A stretch of DNA of 64,000 nt from Sutcliffiella horikoshii (GCA_001636495.1 KV440964.1:3364666-3428665), one strand, 5' to 3'; numbered from the stretch's first letter, positions 46,038 to 54,839 are shown. Notes: generated from the sequence alone by a model not told the origin. Translations and numbers: made by a program.

Positions 46038-47360
46038 CTATGCTTCCTCCTTCTTGTCCCTCCAAGGGTAATCTTCCTCTTCTGTAAAAAGATGACGCCG
46101 ATCGATCAGTTGATTTTCCCGGTCCTTCCTTTTCGGAGCCACCCCGGTCTGGATTACCCGGTCCACCAAAGACTCCTTCCATATGCCAAGTCCGGAAATA
46201 TTCAACATATGCTTTATATGAAGGACAGGATCATTGGTGAGCTGATTCATGACCTTGCTTCTCCAAGTCACTAGCGATTTCAGTGGCTTAGAATAGGCGA
46301 GAGCCGAAAGATGGCTTAATTTCAGTACATGATGAACCCTCGGCTTTCTCACTTTTTCATAATAGGAAAGTTCCTCGGTGCCATGCTGGTCCTTGTCGTA
46401 CATCCAGCACAGAAGTTCTCCCAGCACGTCCCCATCCTGAATGGCAAGATTCATCCCTTCGCCTGCCATCGGATGGACGCTGTGCGCGGCGTCTCCAAGC
46501 AATGCCACATTCCCCTTCACATAGTTGGAAACATGATAGTGTACCGGTATCATGAGTTGAATCTTTTTCCACGAATCTATCTGCTGGACATACCCATCCA
46601 ATTCGGGATATAGTTCCAGGTATTTTTCATAAAAAGCTTCCAGCCCATCTTCAATCATTTCCTTGTAGCTCCCTTTTGGGATTAAGTATACGGTCCGCAC
46701 AAGATTATCCGGCAACGGAAAAAGTCCAAGGAAGGTATGATCTGTGGAGATAATTTTCCCCTCTGTTAATGATTCAGGCCTTGGAAACGTAACTGTCAAA
46801 AAGTGATGGTCATACTTCTTCTCCTTTTTCGGTACTCCCATCGTTTCTCTGACCTTCGATTTCCGACCTTCAGCACTAATGTAATAATCTGCCTCAAGCA
46901 ATACTTCTTCCTTTTCTATTCTCACTTTCGCCTTTTTACCTTCAAAACCCATAAATCTTCCAGGCTGTATATATTTGAAGGAAGGATATTTCTCCGCTTC
47001 CTCCAAAAGAATTTTTTTCAATGTTTCATGGGGGATCATCAATGCATAGTTATATGGCTGCGGTAGTATGTTATAGCTCATGGATTGAATCGGTAGGTTG
47101 GGCTTTCTATCAAGCTTATTCTTTTCTATCAGCTCTATTTTGTTTATCGGGTGACCATGGTCCAATACACTTTCGAGAATTCCATTCTTCTCGAAAATCT
47201 GCAACGTCTTCGGTTGCACAAGTTCTCCCTTGTACATATGAGGACTGCCTTTGACCTGCTCCACAACCGTAACCCCAACCCCGCACTTCGCAAGCTTCAG
47301 CGCTACCGTCAATCCGCCAACACCGCCCCCAATCACCAACACATTCGCCTTCAACACCAT
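46038..47360 (-). CDS. FAD-dependent monooxygenase (UbiH/PHBH-like)
   Basis: About 440 aa. The FAD motif VLVIGGGVGGLTVALKLAK is at the N-terminus, DG-type EGRKSKVRE in the middle, and LGDAAHSVHPMAGEGMNLAI is the second FAD motif. It hydroxylates an aromatic or polyene-like substrate with NAD(P)H. The start is ATG 47360 with AGAGGTG. It forms an operon with the methyltransferase. No polyketide or quinone gene is adjacent, so the substrate is open. Confidence 0.86.
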   Translation of the reverse strand: MVLKANVLVIGGGVGGLTVALKLAKCGVGVTVVEQVKGSPHMYKGELVQPKTLQIFEKNGILESVLDHGHPINKIELIEKNKLDRKPNLPIQSMSYNILPQPYNYALMIPHETLKKILLEEAEKYPSFKYIQPGRFMGFEGKKAKVRIEKEEVLLEADYYISAEGRKSKVRETMGVPKKEKKYDHHFLTVTFPRPESLTEGKIISTDHTFLGLFPLPDNLVRTVYLIPKGSYKEMIEDGLEAFYEKYLELYPELDGYVQQIDSWKKIQLMIPVHYHVSNYVKGNVALLGDAAHSVHPMAGEGMNLAIQDGDVLGELLCWMYDKDQHGTEELSYYEKVRKPRVHHVLKLSHLSALAYSKPLKSLVTWRSKVMNQLTNDPVLHIKHMLNISGLGIWKESLVDRVIQTGVAPKRKDRENQLIDRRHLFTEEEDYPWRDKKEEA

Positions 47361-47440
47361 CACCACCTCTACTCATTTCATTCCACTAAACCACAAAAGC
47401 AAAACTTTGAAACTCTCTAAAAAGAGGAGAAAAAAATCAC

Positions 47441-47471
47441 TTTTGGGGGTCAGACCCCAGAAGGATTTTCA
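47441..47471. terminator. Second GGGGTCAGACCCC hairpin
   Basis: CTTTTGGGGGTC and GACCCCAGAAGG, followed by ATTTTC. Same sequence family as 11953, including AATGTCGAAG a few bases on (AACGTCGAAA in the first copy). Confidence 0.55.
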
Positions 47472-47521
47472 AAACCAATGTCGAAGTATCAAACAGCGTC
47501 CACACTCAAAAATCCAAAACA

Positions 47522-47563
47522 AAAAAACAACTTCTCCGGCCCAAAAGCCAAAAAAGTTGTTTC
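47522..47563 (-). terminator. Terminator after the VanW-DUF2164 operon
   Basis: AAACAACTT and AAGTTGTTT arms, with TTTTTTTGTTTTGG following on the minus strand. Confidence 0.65.
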
Positions 47564-47630
47564 CCTAAACTACTTCTTATTAAAGAAATAATTATTCACA
47601 TATTATTATAGTAGAAACTCGGCAAATCTC

Positions 47631-47885
47631 TTACCTGTACCTCCCGCCCCCAGTAGAGCGTTTTAACGCCTCCATGTCCTCTTCAACCGCTCCCCAACGC
47701 TCTTCTATCAAGGCCTTTGCATCAGCAATTCCTTGATTGTAATAGTAAGGTCCCAATTCTTTCATGAAGACGTCCAACAATAGGTCCGCTCCAAGCTCGC
47801 CGATCTCTTCGTCACGTTCCTCTTCAAAATACGCTTGAATCTTGCCGATCATCTGGTCTTTCATTTCTTTTGGAATGGAAATCAT
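47631..47885 (-). CDS. DUF2164 protein
   Basis: 84 aa starting MISIPKEMKDQMIGKIQAYF; contains ERDEEIGELGADLLLDVFM and YYNQGIADAKALIEER, diagnostic of the DUF2164 family. ATG 47885 has AAAGGTG about 10 bases upstream. It lies 30 bp after the vanW-like gene. Function unknown. Confidence 0.85.
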   Translation of the reverse strand: MISIPKEMKDQMIGKIQAYFEEERDEEIGELGADLLLDVFMKELGPYYYNQGIADAKALIEERWGAVEEDMEALKRSTGGGRYR

Positions 47886-47914
47886 TCTAATACACACACC
47901 TTTATACAAATGAA

Positions 47915-48742
47915 TTAGCCACTTTGCTCAGAAGCCTCCAATAGCGGCTCATACATCATAATAGCATGATTTTCCGTTACATATTGGTCCTCTATTTCTT
48001 TTCCGTTTAGATTCATGACTTTTCGATGAATGATGTTATGACGCAAATAGCCTCCCCAATATGCCGATGTGATGCTATGTTCTTTTTCATACACCTTATA
48101 TTGATGAAGGGGAGGGTTTGCCATTCTCCATTCCCCCACCAGATAGTCCCCTTCCAACCCTACACATAACTGGAAAGCCTGGTCGGTATCATTTCTAAGC
48201 TGCAGATCCAAGTAGTTATACGAACAGGTTGCTCCACTTCCAAAAGGCTGTGTCCTCCTGCTATCTGGAAACACATCAAAACTGTGGCGGTACCGCTCCG
48301 TAACGGTCAAGGGTGTATGCAACACCATCCAGTAGATTAGATTGGACAGTTGACACAAACCACCACCAAGTCCCGGCTTGAACGTACCATAAAAGAGCAC
48401 CATTCCATCCACATAGCCTTTTCTTTTGGTGGGCTTTCCGATCAACTTCCAATAGGAAAAGGTTTCTCCCGGTCTGATCACCAGACCATTCAGCTTTTCC
48501 ACAGCAAGTTTCAAATTAATCACTTTATTATATTGGTACCACATGTCCACATCCTTCAGCTTCCGTAGGGTTGGAGTTTTATGCTGGAAAGCTATATATG
48601 GGAGCATTTCGTTTGTTAACTCATCGGCATAGGTTTTATCTCCCTTTTTCCATTCCAACCAGCGTTTTACTATGTAAAATTGCGTTCCAAACCAAATACG
48701 TAATGCAGACCTTTTTTTGGGTCTAAGATCGACATGATTCAT
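47915..48742 (-). CDS. VanW-family protein
   Basis: 275 aa. The VanW core is clear: GLVIRPGETFSYWKLIG, GGLCQLSNLIYWM and RHSFDVFPDS. No signal peptide is evident. VanW occurs in some vancomycin clusters but is mostly a chromosomal protein of unknown function; no other van genes are present. GGAAGGGG precedes ATG 48742, with GTG 48745 possible. Confidence 0.88.
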   Translation of the reverse strand: MNHVDLRPKKRSALRIWFGTQFYIVKRWLEWKKGDKTYADELTNEMLPYIAFQHKTPTLRKLKDVDMWYQYNKVINLKLAVEKLNGLVIRPGETFSYWKLIGKPTKRKGYVDGMVLFYGTFKPGLGGGLCQLSNLIYWMVLHTPLTVTERYRHSFDVFPDSRRTQPFGSGATCSYNYLDLQLRNDTDQAFQLCVGLEGDYLVGEWRMANPPLHQYKVYEKEHSITSAYWGGYLRHNIIHRKVMNLNGKEIEDQYVTENHAIMMYEPLLEASEQSG

Positions 48743-48937
48743 CACATAGCCCCTTCCTTTGTTCTCCTAAAAATTAGACGTTTGAAGGGGGTGACAAGTT
48801 TCATAATTTTATAAAAATTCAAATCCTCAAAGCTGATAATGCTACTCCATAGTGTTTACATTATTTCTCACGGATATTTTTTCCCTTTTATAAAAAACTA
48901 ATATGGGAAAATAAAGAAACTAAAGCAGGTGAATCTT

Positions 48938-49195
48938 TTGGAATTGTATGAGCAGCCACAGTCATCCTCCCTGAAAGAGGGCGATGTCGTCTATCTATTT
49001 TATCGAAACCCCCACACACAGAATGTTGCCACTGTCCAGCAGGCTAGTATTGTGGCAAATCCATATGAGGATGGTCAACTATCTATTTTTTTATATGACA
49101 CCTACTATCCTTTATCCGACGAATTTGTTTTTTTCACTTCGCTAGAAGAAGCGGAAGCACTCTACAACGACTATTTCGGTCCAACATACGAATAA
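48938..49195 (+). CDS. splA: Transcriptional regulator SplA
   Basis: 85 aa TRAP-like protein (FYRNPHTQNVATVQQASIV, LFDTYYPLSDE-like stretch) that represses the spl operon in B. subtilis. The start is TTG 48938, because AGCAGGTGA lies 6 bases upstream; GTG 48929 would lie inside the ribosome site. splB begins 15 bp after its stop. Confidence 0.85.
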   Translation: MELYEQPQSSSLKEGDVVYLFYRNPHTQNVATVQQASIVANPYEDGQLSIFLYDTYYPLSDEFVFFTSLEEAEALYNDYFGPTYE

Positions 49196-49210
49196 AGGGG
49201 AGGGATTTTT

Positions 49211-50236
49211 ATGAAGCCGTTTGTTCCACAACTTGTCTACATTGAGCCACGGGCCCTTGATTACCCTCTTGGGATGGAACTGAAAAATAAGTTTGAAAAG
49301 ATGGGATTAGAAATTCGCGAAACCACTTCCCATAACCAAATAAGAGACCTACCTGGAGATAATGACTTCCAAAAATATAGAACCGCTAAATCAACACTTG
49401 TTGTCGGAGTAAGAAAAACATTGAAGTTTGATTCATCCAAGCCTTCCGCTGAGTACGCCATTCCCTTTGCCACAGGCTGTATGGGGCATTGCCACTATTG
49501 CTATTTGCAGACAACTATGGGAAGCAAGCCGTATATCAGGACCTATGTCAATTTGGATGAAATTTTTGATGCTGCCGATAAATATATGCAGGAACGTGCC
49601 CCTGAAATCACAAGGTTTGAGGCCTCCTGTACCTCCGATATCGTTGGGATTGACCATCTGACTCATTCCTTAAAAAGAGCGATTGAGTATTTCGGAAAAT
49701 CAGAACACGGACTTCTACGTTTTGTGACGAAGTTCCATCATGTCGATCACCTTTTAGATGCGGATCATAGGGGGAAAACGAGGTTCCGTTTCAGCGTCAA
49801 CGCTGATTATGTCATTAAAAATTTTGAACCGGGAACCTCTTCTCTTGATCTTAGAATCGAAGCAGCCGCCAAAGTGGCAGGTGCGGATTATCCGCTGGGG
49901 TTTATCGTTGCTCCCATCTACCTGCATGATGGTTGGGAGGAAGGATATAAGACATTGTTCCAGAAACTATATGATAAACTTCCACCAAAGGCAACAGAGG
50001 ACCTGACATTTGAGTTAATCCAGCACAGATTTACCAAGCCCGCCAAAAGGGTCATTCAGCAGAACTATCCGATGACCAAGCTTGAGCTTGACGAAGCAAA
50101 GCGTCAGTACAAATGGGGCCGTTACGGGATCGGAAAGTATGTCTATACAAAAGATGAAGCAACGGAGATAAAAGAAACATTATCTGAGTATATCCATTCG
50201 TATTTTCCACAGGCTCGGATTGAGTACTTCACCTAA
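49211..50236 (+). CDS. splB: Spore photoproduct lyase SplB
   Basis: 341 aa radical SAM enzyme that reverses the spore thymine photoproduct on germination. The cluster motif is CMGHCHYC. Flanking family blocks RFEASCTSDIVGIDH and KYVYTKDEATE are intact. AAAGGGGAGGG precedes ATG. Expressed in the forespore in B. subtilis. Confidence 0.96.
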   Translation: MKPFVPQLVYIEPRALDYPLGMELKNKFEKMGLEIRETTSHNQIRDLPGDNDFQKYRTAKSTLVVGVRKTLKFDSSKPSAEYAIPFATGCMGHCHYCYLQTTMGSKPYIRTYVNLDEIFDAADKYMQERAPEITRFEASCTSDIVGIDHLTHSLKRAIEYFGKSEHGLLRFVTKFHHVDHLLDADHRGKTRFRFSVNADYVIKNFEPGTSSLDLRIEAAAKVAGADYPLGFIVAPIYLHDGWEEGYKTLFQKLYDKLPPKATEDLTFELIQHRFTKPAKRVIQQNYPMTKLELDEAKRQYKWGRYGIGKYVYTKDEATEIKETLSEYIHSYFPQARIEYFT

Positions 50237-50243
50237 ATAGAAG

Positions 50244-50284
50244 AAAAAACAGCATCCCCTGCCGTTTAGGGAATGCTGTTTTTT
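50244..50284. terminator. Terminator after splB
   Basis: AAAAAACAGCATCCCCT and AGGGAATGCTGTTTTTT. It overlaps the 3' end of the convergent tadC remnant. Confidence 0.85.
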
Positions 50285-50843
50285 CATAATCCACTTTGGA
50301 TAATATATATTACCATCGGTCCGAGCAAAACGATAAAAATGGCAGGAAACACTAGAAACAACAATGGGAATACCATCTTAACCGGTGCTTTCATGGCATG
50401 TTCCCTTGCAGTGAATACGCGTTGTTCACGAATTCTGGTTGTAAGTAGGCTGACAGTTTTGGAAAGTCCCATTCCCAGCTGGTCAGCTTGGATCAGGGAA
50501 GTGATTGCCTGTTGAAAGGAGACTATTCTCACCAGTTCCCTCAAAAGCATGTATGCTTCTTTACGCGATTTTCCGAGCTTCATATCATCCATCATCTTCA
50601 TGAATTCATCTGACAGGGGGCCATCAAGTGTCTTAGCCACTTTTTGAAAAGAGGCATCCAATCCCATTCCCGCTTCCATAGACAAGTTCAACAGATCAAA
50701 GAAATCGGGCATCATTCTTTCCATTTGCTTCAAACGCTTTTTAATTTTTACACTTAGCATAAAATTGGGAATGTACAGACCGAATAAGCTTATGACAATC
50801 ACTATAAATAGGAGGGATGCAATGGAATCTGCTCCAGGAACTT
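50284..50843 (-). pseudogene. tadC remnant (type II secretion F-domain), N-terminal half missing
   Basis: The frame encodes about 185 residues that match the C-terminal half of TadC: LPNFML-like YIPNFMLSVKIKKRLKQ, PDFFDLLNLSMEAGMGLDAS, QADQLGMGLSKTV and two closing membrane segments. Intact TadC is near 300 aa. Homology runs upstream of the first GTG (50802) to about 50843 and is then cut by a TAA, with no ribosome site. TadA and TadB are absent. A remnant of a lost Tad/Flp pilus locus is the best reading. Confidence 0.6.
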
Positions 50844-50896
50844 AAAATTCTATATAATGAACAAAAAATAAGTTTTATTCCAAGGAGGCAATTATT

Positions 50897-51280
50897 ATGA
50901 TAAATGATCACAAACTCCTTATTAAAAGGGCTGACACCTTTGGTAAACGATTTAAAGGGCTTATGTTCAAACGTTCATTCTATAAAGAAGGACTTTTACT
51001 TGCTCCTTGTAATAGTGTCCACATGTTCTTTATGCGGTTTCCGATTGATGTTGTGTTTGTAGATCAAAACGGAGTGATTGTTCGATGTATGAGACGATTG
51101 AAACCTTGGAGAGTGTCGCCTATTGTAAAAAGCAGTTATTATGTGCTGGAATTGCCTGTCGGCTCCATAGATGAATTTTGTCTAGAAAAGGGGAAGCTTA
51201 TTTGTATCCCGGCGGATGGGAAGATTTTTAACTTCACTTACCAGAATGTAAAGAAACAAAAACACCAACAGATCCGCTAG
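50897..51280 (+). CDS. DUF192 family protein
   Basis: 127 aa. Family marks FKGLMFKRSFYKEGLLL, NSVHMFFMRFPIDVVFVD and YVLELPVGSID. DUF192 genes are often linked to tad pilus genes, which fits the tadC remnant next door. CAAGGAGG precedes ATG, and TATAAT lies just upstream. Function unknown. Confidence 0.85.
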   Translation: MINDHKLLIKRADTFGKRFKGLMFKRSFYKEGLLLAPCNSVHMFFMRFPIDVVFVDQNGVIVRCMRRLKPWRVSPIVKSSYYVLELPVGSIDEFCLEKGKLICIPADGKIFNFTYQNVKKQKHQQIR

Positions 51281-51299
51281 TGGATTTGTTGGTGTTTTT
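51258..51299. terminator. Bidirectional terminator
   Basis: AAAAACACCAACA and TGTTGGTGTTTTT around GATCCGCTAGTGGATT. Between convergent DUF192 and M42 genes. Confidence 0.85.
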
Positions 51300-51312
51300 C
51301 TTTCAACTGCCT

Positions 51313-52368
51313 TCAGTACTTCACCATCTCAGACAACAAATAATGATAGATCAGCATCTCTGTATTTCGGATGGAACTCTCGTGTGTTCGCTCAAACGCG
51401 TGAGAAGATTCGATTCCAGGCCCGATCAGACCGTGAATGATATCGTGTCCTGAGCGGATGGCAGCTGACGCGTCAGAGCCGTAGAATGGATAGATATCCA
51501 CTTTGTATTCGATGTTATTTTCCTTGGCAAGGTCGACCAGGTGCTTTCTTAGCCCATAATGGTATGGTCCGCTTGAATCCTTCACGCAGATGGAAACGGT
51601 GTATTCATCCGAAGATTGTCCATCCCCCAATGCTCCCATATCCACTGCGAGGTATTCCACTGTTTCTGGCGTGATATTGGAGTTTCCGCCGTAACCAATC
51701 TCTTCATTATTGGAAATCAAGAAATGTGTGGTGTATGGAAGGGTTATTTTTTCCGATTGTATGTATTTGATCAGTTTGAGCAAGATTGCAACGCTCGCTT
51801 TGTCGTCGAGATGCCTCGATTTAATATAGCCACTGTCTGTAACTTGCACACGCGGATCAAAGGAAACAAAGTCACCGACTTCGATTCCAAGTGCTCTTAC
51901 CTCATCAGCATTGGACACTTTTTCATCGATGCGCACTTCGATGTTTTCATCGTTTCTAGGTGCATCTCCCGCATTTTTATAGACGTGGACAGATGTCTGG
52001 TGCATCAGAATTGTACCCGTGTATATTTTCCCTGAAGAGGTTTCAATTTTGCAATATTCCCCTTCCACAGAATTCCAGCGAAAACCGCCCACTGTAGTAA
52101 GCTTCAATCTGCCATTGGACTTTACTTCTTTCACCATGGCACCAAGGGTATCAACATGCGCTGTCAGCATGCGATGCTCCTTGTCATTGCTCCCTTTTAT
52201 AGTAGCAATCAATCCTCCTTTTCTATTCCGGGTCGTCTCGACGCCGCATTCTCCAAGATATTTTTCGACATAGCCGATTACTTTCTCCGTGTTCCCAGAA
52301 GGGCTCGGAATGGAAACAAGTTCTTTGATTATCGAGAAGGTTTCCTGTACAGTTGGTTGATAGCTCAT
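51313..52368 (-). CDS. M42-family metallopeptidase
   Basis: 351 aa cytosolic aminopeptidase-like enzyme of the YsdC/YtoP/FrvX group. Metal ligands: AHVDTLGAM, RHLDDKASV, NNEEIGYGG and SSHAFERTH. They form the usual dinuclear site. CAAAGGAAG precedes ATG. Single gene. Some family members have glucanase or deacylase activity, so peptidase action is a family inference. Confidence 0.9.
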   Translation of the reverse strand: MSYQPTVQETFSIIKELVSIPSPSGNTEKVIGYVEKYLGECGVETTRNRKGGLIATIKGSNDKEHRMLTAHVDTLGAMVKEVKSNGRLKLTTVGGFRWNSVEGEYCKIETSSGKIYTGTILMHQTSVHVYKNAGDAPRNDENIEVRIDEKVSNADEVRALGIEVGDFVSFDPRVQVTDSGYIKSRHLDDKASVAILLKLIKYIQSEKITLPYTTHFLISNNEEIGYGGNSNITPETVEYLAVDMGALGDGQSSDEYTVSICVKDSSGPYHYGLRKHLVDLAKENNIEYKVDIYPFYGSDASAAIRSGHDIIHGLIGPGIESSHAFERTHESSIRNTEMLIYHYLLSEMVKY

Positions 52369-52510
52369 ATCGACACTTCCTTTGCTACTAATATTTACCT
52401 CCCTTAAGCATAAAAGAAAAAACGGTTCTTGTATAGCCTGTTGTCAAGGTGTTTTAAAGGCTATTTTTTCACATATGGTGATCATAGAAGTGCATTTCAA
52501 GGAAGAAGCA

Positions 52511-52538
52511 TTTGATTTTAAGGAAAATATAGTATACT
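52511..52538 (+). promoter_or_regulatory. Promoter of the B12-sensor gene pair
   Basis: TTTGAT, 16 bases, TATACT, about 35 bp before the start codon. Confidence 0.4.
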
Positions 52539-52572
52539 GTTAACAATTACTATTGATGATAGGAGGAGCCTA

Positions 52573-53253
52573 ATGAATGAAATCTCCAAGAAACTATCAG
52601 AATACCTGCTTGCGAAAGATTTACTTAAAGGATGGAATAGCGTAAAAGATTCAATGGATCAAGGATACAACAGTTCTTTTATCTATGATTTCATTCTTCG
52701 TGATGCCATGTACCAGATTGGTGAGATGTGGGAACAAAATCATATCACAGTCGCTCATGAACACCTTGCAACAGGTACATGTGAGTTAATTCTTTCAAAA
52801 TATCATTTAGAAAAATTAAGTAATAGATTAATAGAAAATAAAATCTCCGCTCCGCGCGCGATGTTCTTTTGCGTGGAAGGAGAAGAGCATGATTTGGGTT
52901 TAAAAATGGCCTCCTCCCTGTTTGAAGAATTCGGTTGGGATGTGTATGGCCTTGGTTCGAACCTTCCATTGGACTATGCAGAATATAGCCTTGGAAAATG
53001 GAAGCCGGAAGTCGTATGTATTTCTGTCTCCATCAGACATCACCTGCCCAAATTGAAAGAAACGCTTCAAAGACTAAAAGAAAAACGTCCTGGCACTACT
53101 TTCATAGTTGGAAGCCGCTTGCATGCCGAATCTGCCTTTCAATCTTGCTGTACAGCGGACACGATCATTGCTAAGGATACTTCTTTCCTTTTTCAATGGC
53201 TGGAAGATTATCAGAAGGAAGCCAAAGCCGTTGATAAAGGAGTGCTACTTTAA
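52573..53253 (+). CDS. Cobalamin-binding sensor protein with CarH-type W-x9-EH motif
   Basis: 226 aa. Residues about 1-90 form the helical B12_binding_2 part with Trp53, Glu63 and His64 spaced as W-x9-EH. Residues about 94-215 are the Rossmann B12 domain with ExHxxG at Glu104-His106-Gly109; His106 would be the lower cobalt ligand. There is no MerR DNA-binding domain. In T. thermophilus CarH the residue after the Trp is the histidine that ligates cobalt after light; here it is Glu54. A light or cobalamin sensor acting on proteins is inferred. AGGAGGAG precedes ATG. Its TAA overlaps the next ATG. Confidence 0.85.
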   Translation: MNEISKKLSEYLLAKDLLKGWNSVKDSMDQGYNSSFIYDFILRDAMYQIGEMWEQNHITVAHEHLATGTCELILSKYHLEKLSNRLIENKISAPRAMFFCVEGEEHDLGLKMASSLFEEFGWDVYGLGSNLPLDYAEYSLGKWKPEVVCISVSIRHHLPKLKETLQRLKEKRPGTTFIVGSRLHAESAFQSCCTADTIIAKDTSFLFQWLEDYQKEAKAVDKGVLL

Positions 53254-53795
53254 TGTACCGGATACCCGTACCCTATCTGAAGCTGACCGAGGACTTTCAA
53301 ATTGTGAATGTATCCAAACCGGTCACCCACCTCTTCTATCCAGTTTCTTCCTTTCTCGACCTTGTGGATTTAGATAGCAAAGCAAAGTTAAAACGAATCT
53401 TGACGATACCTTCTCCGGGAAAGATGGAGCTGAACTTGAAAACAACAAATTCTCCCACTTCCCTATTTACGGTGTATTTCAATTATCAGAGCAAGGAAAA
53501 GCTGATCCATCTGGTATGTTTGGATGAAACCTCTTCCTACAATCATGTACAAATGGAATACCAGCAATGGCGTCAGGCCGTTCAGACACGGGATTGGGAT
53601 GATGTTGTGTCAACACCAATCGAACAGGAAGCTGCAATTTCTGCCTTTGATAAAAAACAAGCCGAAAGTAAAATCAGCACCATTAACGACCTGCTCGGTA
53701 TTATTCAGGACGATCTATCAGAAGTCGGCAAACTCGAATACATCAAACTAATCCAATCCGAGCTTGAAGATATTAAAGGGATCATTCGTTCATGA
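53253..53795 (+). CDS. PAS-like partner of the B12 sensor
   Basis: 180 aa. The first about 105 residues look like a PAS fold (LTEDFQIVNVSKPVTHLF, FLDLVDLDSKAKLKR, LIHLVCLDETS). A helical, coiled-coil-prone tail follows (SAFDKKQAESKISTIND, LGKLEYIKLIQSELEDIKG-like). Its ATG shares a base with the previous stop (TAATG), so the two are translationally coupled and probably interact. No output domain is visible. I know of no named function. Confidence 0.7.
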   Translation: MYRIPVPYLKLTEDFQIVNVSKPVTHLFYPVSSFLDLVDLDSKAKLKRILTIPSPGKMELNLKTTNSPTSLFTVYFNYQSKEKLIHLVCLDETSSYNHVQMEYQQWRQAVQTRDWDDVVSTPIEQEAAISAFDKKQAESKISTINDLLGIIQDDLSEVGKLEYIKLIQSELEDIKGIIRS

Positions 53796-53800
53796 ATAGA

Positions 53801-53831
53801 AAAAACCCGTTCAATTGAACGGGTTTTTTTG
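53801..53831. terminator. Bidirectional palindromic terminator
   Basis: AAAAACCCGTTCAA and TTGAACGGGTTTTT, perfect arms, between the PAS-like and CheR-like genes. Confidence 0.9.
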
Positions 53832-53852
53832 GTATTAAAATTTCCGTAAATC

Positions 53853-54839
53853 CTATTGATCTTCCACCATAAAGCTCTCTATCGCTAGCTCCAGCTTCTT
53901 CATTTCCATAAGCATGGCACCCGCGTACTCCTCTTTATAGAACTCCTGCTTTTTGATAATTTGCAACAATCCCTTGGTAAAGAGAATCGGATGATAGGAG
54001 TCTATTTTAAGTGTTTCATATTTCCCTTCGTAATCCAAATGGATTTGCTCTAGCTTCGTTTGGAGGCTGTAAATACGTTCTTTAGCTTCCGTTAGCTCAT
54101 CCATCAGTTCTTGCTTGTCTTTCTCCTCTGCACTTTTATCCTGTATGGCATGGAGGCCTGCATCCTGGCTGCGATTACGTTCCGCGACTTCTTGCTTCTT
54201 ATATATCTTCCATCTTTTATTTATTGTGAGAAAAAGTTCTTTGAACTCCCCTACTGTTTCTGATTGTCCAAGAAACAAGTAACCATCCTCATTCAATGAG
54301 TGGTGGAAGGACGAAATGATTTTCTGCTGCTGTGTGGGCTGAAAATAATTTAGTACATTTCTGCAACTGATAAAATCAAGGTGATGAAACCCCGGGTCTT
54401 TTGCAATATTGTGTGGTGCAAAAATGATATGCTTTCTTATTTCTTTTTTCACTACATAGAATTCCTGCTTTTTGTCAAAATACTTGTTCAATATGGTGGG
54501 TAACACATTTTCAAATGCATAATCAGGATACACGCCTGCACCAGCAATCTTTACTGAATCATAATCCAAATCAGTGGCATAGATCTTGAAATTCATTTTT
54601 TGTTCCATGTTTAAGGATTCAATATGCTCTTTCAAAAGGATGGCCAAAGAGTAAACTTCTTGTCCAGTAGAACAACCGGCAATCCAAAGCCGTATTTCGC
54701 TCTTACGTAATTCCAGCTTCTTTCTTAAAATGCCTGCGAATACTTTATTCTGGATAAAATCAGCCAATTCATTGTTTCTAAGGAATTCTTCTGCACTACC
54801 TGAAGGTTGATTCAAATCTTTTAAGTTTTGACTTAACAT
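53853..54839 (-). CDS. CheR-type methyltransferase lacking the N-terminal helical domain
   Basis: 328 aa. SAM site LWIAGCSTGQEVYSLAIL at about 51-68, KIYATDLDYDSV, DFISCRNVLNYF and GYLFLGQSETVG are classical CheR elements. Only about 40 residues precede the SAM motif, so the usual N-terminal four-helix domain is missing. The tail after 215 is a coiled coil (about 235-280) and a helical end. No chemoreceptor gene is nearby. GGGAG lies 7 bases before ATG and a stop lies upstream in frame, so the N-terminus is genuine. Confidence 0.85.
   Translation of the reverse strand: MLSQNLKDLNQPSGSAEEFLRNNELADFIQNKVFAGILRKKLELRKSEIRLWIAGCSTGQEVYSLAILLKEHIESLNMEQKMNFKIYATDLDYDSVKIAGAGVYPDYAFENVLPTILNKYFDKKQEFYVVKKEIRKHIIFAPHNIAKDPGFHHLDFISCRNVLNYFQPTQQQKIISSFHHSLNEDGYLFLGQSETVGEFKELFLTINKRWKIYKKQEVAERNRSQDAGLHAIQDKSAEEKDKQELMDELTEAKERIYSLQTKLEQIHLDYEGKYETLKIDSYHPILFTKGLLQIIKKQEFYKEEYAGAMLMEMKKLELAIESFMVEDQ

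Noticed and set aside
46038-46182. N-terminal extension of the methyltransferase
   Set aside because: It would overlap the monooxygenase gene fully, and a ribosome site lies right before ATG 46035.
47915-48742. Vancomycin-resistance locus from the VanW gene
   Set aside because: No vanH, vanA/B, vanX or vanRS genes; VanW proteins are widespread in Firmicutes chromosomes.
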